7,906 nt of DNA. It comes from Nitrospirales bacterium. GTDB taxonomy: Bacteria > Nitrospirota > Nitrospiria > Nitrospirales > UBA8639. The stretch covers positions 1 through 7,906 of the forward strand of contig JACDDF010000079.1 in the NCBI GenBank assembly GCA_013817135.1, in the 5' to 3' direction. The notes beneath the pieces were generated by a model that searched no databases, was not told the origin of the DNA, and saw only the letters and a list, made by a program, of their open reading frames with translations. A program made the position numbers and the translations under genes. Position 1 is the stretch's first letter. Each line of letters opens with the position of its first letter. Shown one piece after another: positions 1 to 5,245 of the stretch.

Positions 1-219
1 AGCGGCTATCAATATGGAATGTCGTTTGAAGATAAAACCAGCGACGATGACACCATCATTGAAAAAGGCGACGTGAAGGTCATTGTGGATTCCCAAAGCG
101 CCCCAATGCTCAGCGGCGCAGAAGTCGATTACGTTGATAGTCTGCAAGGATCGGGATTTGCCATTAAAAATCCTCAAGCGAAGTCCACCTGCGGATGTGG
201 AAGCTCGTTCTCGACCTAA
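1..219 (+). CDS. erpA: A-type iron-sulfur cluster carrier (ErpA/IscA family), 5'-truncated by window edge
   Basis: The frame is open from base 1 (reading S-G-Y-Q-Y-G-M) and stops with TAA at 217-219, leaving 72 residues of a protein that is usually about 105-115 long, so roughly the first 40 residues are missing. A-type proteins bind a [2Fe-2S] or [4Fe-4S] cluster and pass it to apo-proteins in the cytosol. The family signature is clear: the S-G-Y-Q-Y-G stretch normally sits just after the first ligand cysteine (off the left edge), and the C-terminus carries S-T-C-G-C-G-S-S-F with the two other conserved cysteines. The D-Y-V-D-S-L-x-G-S-G-F and K-N-P-x-A-K-S-T blocks fit ErpA/IscA rather than SufA, but the subfamily cannot be fixed from this part; the ErpA-like ending (GCGSSFS plus one residue) is why I give that symbol. 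An intrinsic terminator follows. The hscBA-iscX genes at the other end of the window serve the same pathway. Confidence 0.9.
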   Translation, partial: SGYQYGMSFEDKTSDDDTIIEKGDVKVIVDSQSAPMLSGAEVDYVDSLQGSGFAIKNPQAKSTCGCGSSFST

Positions 220-248
220 AAAATATTTCCTCAGACCCCTAACCAATT

Positions 249-300
249 AGGGCTGGACTTGGACTTTCATAGACAACCAAGATCCAGCCCTTTTTCTTTA
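249..300 (+). terminator. Intrinsic terminator after the A-type carrier gene
   Basis: A perfect 9-bp stem pairs AGGGCTGGA (249-257) with TCCAGCCCT (283-291). It continues as 5 more pairs (258-262 with 277-281) after a single bulged A at 282, and the loop is 14 nt. The 3' arm runs directly into TTTTTCTTT (291-299). This is a textbook Rho-independent terminator for rightward transcription. It separates the Fe-S carrier gene from the pterin synthase gene that starts at 311, so the latter probably has its own promoter or depends on read-through. Confidence 0.85.
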
Positions 301-310
301 TAGAGACTTC

Positions 311-1102
311 ATGGCCAAAGCGACTCTCACCAAACGTCTAGAATTTTGCTCTTCTCACCGCTACCACAACCCTCAATGGGATGACGCAAAAAACCGTGAG
401 GTCTTTGGCCTCTGCAATAATGTGAATACCCACGGCCATAATTATTTATTGGAAGTCACCTTGCGTGGGGACATCGACCCTGTCACAGGAATGATCATCA
501 ATTTATATGATTTAAAAAACATTTTAAATAAGGTTCTGGAACAATTTGATCATAAAAACTTAAATCTTGATACTCCATATTTTTCTGAACGAATTCCCAC
601 AACCGAAAATTTTGCAATTACCCTGTGGCATATTTTAAAAAAGCATCCAGACCTTCCTAATCCAGATGCACTTCGTCTTTACGAAGACGAAACCCTCTAC
701 GCTGAAGTGAACGCGAGCTTCATGGATGGGGATCAATCTTCCACCAGGGACTCGGCCTTAATCGCTCGACGCTATGCATTTTCTGCAGTGCATCAATCTC
801 GGACGGGTAATACTCAAGGGCATGATTATGATTTGTGGATTGCCACCAAGGGCCTCATTTCCGCAGACACAGGGCAGGTTATGAATTTACAGACAGTGGA
901 TCAAATCGTCAGAACCCAAGTCCTAACACGGCTTGACCAGCGAAATCTGAGCCAGGATCAGGCCTTTGCCAACATCCCAGTTACAGACTCCGCGCTTGCG
1001 AAAGTCATCTGGGATACACTGGTGCCCCACTTCAAAACACCACCTCTTTACCGAGTCTCCGTGAGCCAGCAACCTGGAACCGTGGCTATTTATTCTGTAT
1101 AG
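311..1102 (+). CDS. Tandem-domain 6-pyruvoyl-tetrahydropterin synthase family protein (PTPS/QueD superfamily), second domain degenerate
   Basis: The protein has 263 residues, about twice a single PTPS subunit (120-145). Domain 1 (about 5-135) has every expected active-site residue: zinc ligands His16, His41 and His43 (H-G-H), catalytic Cys35, the Asp80-His81 pair in L/F-D-H-K-N-L, Glu99 in P-T-T-E-N, and Glu125 near the strand end that binds the pterin. Cys35 lies five residues before the HGH (C-x5-HGH), as in animal PTPS that makes 6-pyruvoyl-tetrahydropterin. Classical QueD has C-x3-HGH, so the name queD is not secure. Domain 2 (about 150-263) has the same fold order but lacks the cysteine, has Gln169-Gly-His171 for HGH, Asp209-Gln210 for Asp-His, Asp226 for Glu99, and no final Glu. 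It is probably structural or regulatory. The substrate is presumably 7,8-dihydroneopterin triphosphate. The ATG at 311 is preceded by a weak GAGA element. Downstream gene is convergent. Confidence 0.88.
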   Translation: MAKATLTKRLEFCSSHRYHNPQWDDAKNREVFGLCNNVNTHGHNYLLEVTLRGDIDPVTGMIINLYDLKNILNKVLEQFDHKNLNLDTPYFSERIPTTENFAITLWHILKKHPDLPNPDALRLYEDETLYAEVNASFMDGDQSSTRDSALIARRYAFSAVHQSRTGNTQGHDYDLWIATKGLISADTGQVMNLQTVDQIVRTQVLTRLDQRNLSQDQAFANIPVTDSALAKVIWDTLVPHFKTPPLYRVSVSQQPGTVAIYSV

Positions 1103-1233
1103 CCCTGAATCTCGAAACCCCTCAACGCATTCAAAGAGGCGTCACTTGGACCAAACCGGTATACCCTGCTGGTCAAAATCAAACCTATGCAGGCCAGATG
1201 CGGAATATGGACCGAGTAAGATCCACCAAGAAT

Positions 1234-1572
1234 TTAGGTTTGGAGAGGGAAAGATTGCCGAATCAAGTTGGCCAATTCGGCGGGTTCTAACTTTCCCTCT
1301 TTGGTGAGCACAAGCGTTCCATTAGAAAAGAAATGGGTGGTGGGATAGGTTTCAAATTGATGCCGCTTTTTAATGGCACGGCATCGTCCCGGAACATGCA
1401 TTTTGGCTTTTCCAAATCGCACATTCGAATACTGTTGAGCAATATCTGCAAGAACAGGATCATACGCCTTACAAGGTTCACAGGTCGCAATGCCATAAGC
1501 CACAACTGCAGCCGAAGCCTCCGTAAACCCTTCATAATTGTCGTCATTCACATCTTCAACAATACCGGACAT
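1234..1572 (-). CDS. Atypical small thioredoxin-fold protein with CEPC active site
   Basis: The 112-residue protein has the thioredoxin layout: an N-terminal region, a strand leading into A-T-C31-E-P-C34-K, and the cis-proline motif Y76-P77-T. A strand-turn-strand with F-F-S-N-G-T and a final helix follow. It should be a cytosolic dithiol oxidoreductase; no signal peptide is visible. Against E. coli TrxA, the Trp before the first active-site Cys is Thr30, the Gly of CGPC is Glu32, the usual W28 is Gly27 and the buried Asp26 is Ala25. The reduction potential and partner choice are therefore probably unusual. A third cysteine is Cys64. I chose the ATG at 1572 because it has GAGG five bases upstream and removes a 15-residue N-terminal extension. 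A TTG at 1617 in the same frame also has AAGGAG seven bases upstream, but it lies in the loop of a stem-loop. The peroxiredoxin gene ends 78 bp upstream on the same strand, so the two may be co-transcribed, with this protein as possible reductant. Confidence 0.82.
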   Translation of the reverse strand: MSGIVEDVNDDNYEGFTEASAAVVAYGIATCEPCKAYDPVLADIAQQYSNVRFGKAKMHVPGRCRAIKKRHQFETYPTTHFFSNGTLVLTKEGKLEPAELANLIRQSFPLQT

Positions 1573-1597
1573 CACAGCCTCGCGATCAAAGATTACA

Positions 1598-1635
1598 GAC
1601 CGAAGGAGCAGGTTCAAGAACCTACTCCTTCGGTC
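1598..1635 (-). repeat. Long stem-loop between peroxiredoxin and thioredoxin genes (attenuator/terminator candidate)
   Basis: Bases 1598-1615 and 1618-1635 are inverted copies, making an 18-bp stem with a single mismatch (C1609/A1624) and a 2-base AA centre. On the transcribed minus strand the 5' arm contains GAAGGAG, a strong ribosome-binding core, and the loop holds a possible TTG start in frame with the thioredoxin. After the 3' arm the minus strand reads TGTAATCTTTG, which is only a weak U-rich tail. It may be a partial terminator, an mRNA 3'-end protector for the peroxiredoxin transcript, or a structure hiding an upstream initiation site. The structure itself is certain from the sequence; its role is inferred. 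Confidence 0.6.
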
Positions 1636-1650
1636 AGACCATCCTCAGGA

Positions 1651-2124
1651 TTAATTCAACTTTTTCAACGCTTCCAAAATTTCTTTGTCGTCACGAGCGG
1701 TTTTGATATCTTGAACCTTCGCATAGGCCACTTTTCCATTTTTATCAACAATAACAGTAGCCCGCTTTGAGCAATTCAACGGCTCAAAATATAATCCGTA
1801 GGACTTAGACACCGTCCGATGCATATCGGCAAGTAATTGATGCTTAAGATCTAAGGAATCAGCCCAAGCTTTGTGGGAAAAAAAGCTATCACAGCTTACG
1901 CCAAAAATTTCGGCATTGACTGATCCAAAGTTTGGAAAATCATCGGTTAAACATTTATTTTCTCCTGTACAGACAGGGCTCCAATCCAGAGGATAAAATG
2001 CCAGAACCACGTTCTTCTTTCCACGATAGTCGCTGAGCTTAATATCCTTTTGGTCTTGGTCTTTTAATGTAAAATCCGGGGCCACGTCTCCCACTTTAAC
2101 TTCTGCGGCAACATCTGTAGACAT
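1651..2124 (-). CDS. Peroxiredoxin (AhpC/TSA, thioredoxin-fold peroxidase)
   Basis: This 157-residue cytosolic protein reduces hydrogen peroxide or organic peroxides through a cysteine sulfenic acid. The peroxidatic site is P45-L-D-W-S49-P-V-C52, the family's P-x3-T/S-x2-C motif with Ser for the more common Thr. The supporting Arg is R121 in K-R-A-T-V-I-V-D. The start G-D-V-A-P-D-F-T-L and the F-Y-P strand are also typical. There is no C-terminal V-C-P resolving motif of 2-Cys AhpC. Other cysteines are Cys58 (six residues after Cys52, not the five seen in BCP-type enzymes), Cys78 and Cys118, so the resolving residue is uncertain. The ATG at 2124 is chosen because AAGGAG lies at 2137-2132, seven bases upstream. 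An 82-residue upstream extension of the open frame has no family similarity and runs through the promoter region. A thioredoxin-like gene follows on the same strand. Confidence 0.92.
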   Translation of the reverse strand: MSTDVAAEVKVGDVAPDFTLKDQDQKDIKLSDYRGKKNVVLAFYPLDWSPVCTGENKCLTDDFPNFGSVNAEIFGVSCDSFFSHKAWADSLDLKHQLLADMHRTVSKSYGLYFEPLNCSKRATVIVDKNGKVAYAKVQDIKTARDDKEILEALKKLN

Positions 2125-2131
2125 AATTTCT

Positions 2132-2137
2132 CTCCTT
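2132..2137 (-). promoter_or_regulatory. Ribosome-binding site fixing the peroxiredoxin start
   Basis: The minus strand reads AAGGAG here, with a 7-base spacer to the ATG at 2124-2122. This near-consensus Shine-Dalgarno sequence decides in favour of the 157-residue protein over the longer open frame that extends to 2370. Confidence 0.8.
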
Positions 2138-2175
2138 CGTTGTAATGGAAAAGCTGAAAATTCACTTGACCTTTG

Positions 2176-2205
2176 GTGGTACCATGGGGTGAAAAAGTTT
2201 GTCAA
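2176..2205 (-). promoter_or_regulatory. Candidate sigma-70-type promoter for the peroxiredoxin gene
   Basis: On the minus strand a perfect -35 hexamer TTGACA occupies 2205-2200. An 18-base spacer follows, then TACCAC (2181-2176), which matches the -10 consensus at three of six positions. It would start transcription about 45 bases before the ATG at 2124. The -35 is strong and the -10 is poor, so this is a suggestion only. Confidence 0.35.
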
Positions 2206-2518
2206 TCTGGCAGAAGACCTACAGAATTGTCCATTTAGCCCCAACCTATATTTCACTCCAAGCCAGTTTGTCGAGTAAGAGGGCAGTAAGCGTTGAAATC
2301 TGGTATCTTCCTTCCGACCTATTTTCCACACTTCCAATCCCAACATCGTTTGTATACGCCATGGCGGCATACATGCCGTCTACCCGGAAACAGACATGGA
2401 TCTTGTGTTTTGGTCTATCTCGGGGTATCGTAAATGAAAGGCCAGTGAAATTTTCTTCCTCTTTGATACCATCCAAAACCTTTCCAATCTCTAGGTCGTT
2501 TTTGGTTACCTATTCTCT

Positions 2519-4918
2519 ATGATTAAATTCCGGACATTCTTTTCCCAGCTACGCGGCTGGTCCTGGCTTCGAATTACAATAGTCACCACGTTTCTGGCCT
2601 TGTGTATCGGGGTAGGAAGTATTGCAGGAATTCTCTGGATTGCGACTCGTGACCTTCCCACATTCGATTCTTTTCAAGACTACCATCCTAGTTTAGTATC
2701 AAGAGTCTATGCAGATAACGGTGAAATCATTGGGCAATTCTTCATCGAACGTCGTCTGTATACGCCTATCGACAAAATCCCTCAAGCCTTCACGCAAGCG
2801 GTGATTGCAACAGAAGATACTCGCTTTTTTGATCACCCTGGACTAGACATTATCGGCATCGGGCGGGCGGCTTGGACCAATCTGAAAAAAGGTGGTCGTT
2901 TTCAAGGGGCGAGCACCATTACTCAACAATTAGCCCGAGCTCTTTTTCTTTCTCCGGAACGAACGTATCAGCGAAAAATCAAAGAGCTCATTCTCGCGGT
3001 AAAAATAGAATGGGTGCTGACCAAAGAGCAAATTCTAGAAATGTACCTAAACCAAATTTATTTTGGCCACGGTGCCTATGGAGTGGCAGCCGCCGCCTTA
3101 ACCTATTTTGACAAAAACGTCTCGGATCTGAGTCTTCCTGAATCAGCCTTTTTGGCTGGTCTTCCTAAAGCCCCTAACACCTATTCTCCCTATCGGAATC
3201 CGGATCTGGCCAAATCGCGGAAAGAATTGGTATTGGGGCGTATGGTAGAAGCGGGGTATATCACCAAGGAGGACGCGCAAGCAGCCATGGCCACCACCTT
3301 ATCCTACCGCCATCAGTCCCTTGAACCAATCGCGGCCTATTTCCTGGAAGAGGTCCGTCAGCACTTGGTGGATCGGTACGGAGAAACCCTCGTATATAGG
3401 GGTGGGCTACGAATCTACACCACTTTAAACATTGCCATGCAAAAAAGCGCGGAAGAAGCGGTTCGTACAGGGCTCCGTCAATTAGATAAACGGCAAGGCT
3501 GGCGCGGACCGATTGAACATATTGCCTTTACCAAAGATTACACACCTCCCGATACCTTCCCGGAACTACAGAACCCAAAGGCGGCCTTTGTCCATGGCCT
3601 CTACCGTGCGCTCGTCACCAACGTGACCAAACAATCGGCTCAAATCCTGATTGGAAATACCTATAAAGGCTCTATTCTTTTGGAGGATATGCGCTGGGCC
3701 CAGCGGCGATTGGAGAAAACCGAGGACGTCGGATCGGCGGTCGTCCGTGATAAGGCCTCACCTCTCCAGCTTCTGAAGGTGGGGGACATTATTGAAGTCG
3801 CCCCCAAAAAAGGCACTGTCGAGTCAGGAGAATTTGTCTTAGAGCAAACTCCAATAGTGGAAGGCGCCCTTATCGCCTTGGATCCCAGGACTGGTGCTGT
3901 TCAAGCCATGGTGGGAGGGTATGATTTTACTCGGAGTCAGTTTAATCGTGCAGTGATTGCCCGTCGACAACCCGGTTCAGCATTCAAGCCACTCATTTAT
4001 GCTTCGGCACTCCAACAAGGCCTGACACCGGCAACCCTAATTCTTGATGCCCCCGTGGTGTATGAAGACGAGGATTTAGACCGGGTATGGAAACCAGAAA
4101 ATTATGAAAAACGCTTTTTTGGGACAATTACCCTACGTGAAGCGCTGCGCCATTCTCGCAACGCCGCAACCGTGAGATTGCTTGAACAAATTGGAGTTCC
4201 CGAAGTCGTCAATATCGCCAGCAATCTGGGAATTCGAAGCCCGCTCAGCCAGGACCTCTCCTTGGCCTTAGGATCTTCCAGCGTGACCCTCCAAGAAATC
4301 ACCTCCGCATATGGCGTCTTCGCAGATCAGGGATTGTGGCTTGAACCTTACCTGATTACGCATGCAAAGAACCTCAACGGCGAGATCTTGGAACAGCATC
4401 TGTTCGAACCTCGACAAGCAATGACCAAGGAAAACGCCTACTTGATCACCAATATGCTCATGGATGTCATTCAAAGCGGAACCGGAAGACTCGCCAAATC
4501 TATTGGCCGGCCATTGGCAGGGAAAACTGGAACCACCAATAGTTATAACGATGCATGGTTTGTCGGGTATGCTCCGAATTTGGCGACAGGAGTATGGGTG
4601 GGATTTGATGGAGTTCGGACACTCGGCAGATTGGAATCCGGAGCACATGCGGCCCTTCCAATTTGGACCCGGTTCGTGGATCAAGCGCTTCTCAACTCAC
4701 CAGTTATGACCTTTCCCATCCCTAGTGATATTCAATTCGCACAGATCGACACCACGACTGGTGATTTGCCATCCAAGAACAGTCGAAACGTTAGTACGGA
4801 AGTTTTTCGTAAAGGAACGGAACCAGGAAAAGCGGCTCCTCAGAAAGCGAACCCTATGGATTTTTTTGAGTTCGACCGGCTGAACTCTGACTCCACCAAC
4901 CAGCTTTCCCCATTTTGA
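2519..4918 (+). CDS. mrcA: Class A penicillin-binding protein 1A: bifunctional peptidoglycan glycosyltransferase/DD-transpeptidase
   Basis: The 799-residue protein polymerises lipid II into glycan strands and cross-links the peptides on the outer face of the cytoplasmic membrane. A short basic cytoplasmic stretch precedes one membrane anchor (about 19-43). The GT51 domain (about 60-235) contains catalytic Glu99 in A-T-E-D-T-R-F-F-D-H and the G-A-S132-T-I-T-Q-Q block. It also has E-M-Y-L-N-Q-I-Y-F-G-H-G-A-Y-G, with the usual second catalytic Glu. An OB-like insert lies at about 340-440. The transpeptidase domain has S487-A-F-K490 (acyl-enzyme Ser and Lys), S546-R-N548 and K669-T-G671, all intact, so both activities are expected and it is a beta-lactam target. 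The Thr/Ser/Asn-rich tail (about 740-799) is poorly conserved. The ATG at 2519 gives the normal N-terminus although its ribosome-binding site is weak. It is flanked by a divergent and a convergent gene, so it is probably monocistronic. The symbol is by analogy with E. coli mrcA (PBP1A). Confidence 0.96.
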   Translation: MIKFRTFFSQLRGWSWLRITIVTTFLALCIGVGSIAGILWIATRDLPTFDSFQDYHPSLVSRVYADNGEIIGQFFIERRLYTPIDKIPQAFTQAVIATEDTRFFDHPGLDIIGIGRAAWTNLKKGGRFQGASTITQQLARALFLSPERTYQRKIKELILAVKIEWVLTKEQILEMYLNQIYFGHGAYGVAAAALTYFDKNVSDLSLPESAFLAGLPKAPNTYSPYRNPDLAKSRKELVLGRMVEAGYITKEDAQAAMATTLSYRHQSLEPIAAYFLEEVRQHLVDRYGETLVYRGGLRIYTTLNIAMQKSAEEAVRTGLRQLDKRQGWRGPIEHIAFTKDYTPPDTFPELQNPKAAFVHGLYRALVTNVTKQSAQILIGNTYKGSILLEDMRWAQRRLEKTEDVGSAVVRDKASPLQLLKVGDIIEVAPKKGTVESGEFVLEQTPIVEGALIALDPRTGAVQAMVGGYDFTRSQFNRAVIARRQPGSAFKPLIYASALQQGLTPATLILDAPVVYEDEDLDRVWKPENYEKRFFGTITLREALRHSRNAATVRLLEQIGVPEVVNIASNLGIRSPLSQDLSLALGSSSVTLQEITSAYGVFADQGLWLEPYLITHAKNLNGEILEQHLFEPRQAMTKENAYLITNMLMDVIQSGTGRLAKSIGRPLAGKTGTTNSYNDAWFVGYAPNLATGVWVGFDGVRTLGRLESGAHAALPIWTRFVDQALLNSPVMTFPIPSDIQFAQIDTTTGDLPSKNSRNVSTEVFRKGTEPGKAAPQKANPMDFFEFDRLNSDSTNQLSPF

Positions 4919-4926
4919 TAGAACTT

Positions 4927-4978
4927 TTCGGCAGGCCGAATGCAAAGTATTTCGCACTCTCAGGACTTAGCGTCCTGA
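4927..4978. repeat. Two small inverted repeats in the PBP1A/iscX convergent junction
   Basis: TTCGG (4927-4931) and CCGAA (4936-4940) form a 5-bp hairpin with a CAGG tetraloop just past the PBP stop codon. TCAGGAC (4960-4966) and GTCCTGA (4972-4978) form a 7-bp hairpin with a 5-base loop that includes the iscX stop codon (TGA at 4962-4960). Neither is followed by a T-run on the strand it would terminate, so they are weak candidates for ends of the two convergent transcripts. Confidence 0.4.
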
Positions 4979-5178
4979 TACTCTTCATACCAGGCCATTT
5001 GGATGGCCTCCAGCTTTTTTTCATTTGACGTTTTGGGATCGTCCTTAAATTCAGGCAGGGCCACGACCCATTCATGTAAATCAGTAAACCTGACTGTTAA
5101 CGGATCAAGGTCGGGATGCTCTTCCTGCAGCCGAATGGCAATATCTTCGGTATCACTCCACATGAATTTCTGAGTCAT
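4960..5178 (-). CDS. iscX: Fe-S cluster assembly protein IscX
   Basis: A 72-residue acidic protein whose length (E. coli IscX is 66) and sequence fit the family well. It has W-S-D at the start, the helix-turn block H-P-D-L-D-P-x-T-V-R-F-T-D-L-H-E-W (21-37), then E-F-K-D-D-P-x-x-S-N-E-K-x-L-E-A-I and a C-terminal W-Y-E-E. IscX binds the cysteine desulfurase IscS and ferrous iron and modulates the rate of cluster building on IscU; its exact role is still debated. The ATG at 5178 has a purine-rich AAGGGA upstream; an in-frame ATG five codons later is possible. It lies 67 bp after hscA on the same strand, the position iscX takes in the isc operon, except that the ferredoxin gene normally found between them is missing. 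Confidence 0.95.
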   Translation of the reverse strand: MTQKFMWSDTEDIAIRLQEEHPDLDPLTVRFTDLHEWVVALPEFKDDPKTSNEKKLEAIQMAWYEEYQDAKS

Positions 5179-5245
5179 AGCTTTCTTTCCCTTGGGTTAA
5201 TGGAATCTGCTCATTCTTGAAATCCAGGCCGGGCATTTCGACAAA

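Larger units (their letters stand above)
2125..2518. other. 394-bp divergent intergenic region between peroxiredoxin and PBP1A genes
   Basis: The region separates two divergently transcribed genes, so it should hold promoters for both. A reasonable promoter for the peroxiredoxin is listed separately. For the PBP gene I see only a weak pair, TTGTGT (2403-2408) and TATCGT (2426-2431) with a 17-base spacer, and no clear Shine-Dalgarno before the ATG at 2519. A minus-strand frame open from 2509 to 2246 encodes about 80-90 residues starting at best from a TTG at 2476. It has no usable ribosome-binding site and no family I can name, so I do not call it a gene. It could be a decayed gene remnant. 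Confidence 0.5.

Noticed and set aside
1103..1233. Convergent junction between the pterin synthase and thioredoxin genes
   Set aside because: I looked for a terminator on both strands; only short imperfect pairings (for example TTGGACC with GGTCAA) without T-runs, so nothing is annotated.
1257..1281. Inverted repeat GCCGAAT/ATTCGGC in the thioredoxin 3' coding region
   Set aside because: Seven pairs with an 11-base loop inside coding sequence and no T-run; likely chance.
1333..1770. Plus-strand 145-codon frame over the thioredoxin and peroxiredoxin genes
   Set aside because: It is antisense to two recognisable genes and its translation has no family features.
2125..2370. N-terminal 82-residue extension of the peroxiredoxin frame (start at 2370)
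   Set aside because: It has no peroxiredoxin-like content, overlaps the likely promoter, and the ATG at 2124 has a near-perfect ribosome-binding site and gives the normal family length.
4268..4684. Minus-strand 138-codon frame inside the PBP1A gene
   Set aside because: It lies antisense to the transpeptidase domain with its conserved motifs; the translation looks random.
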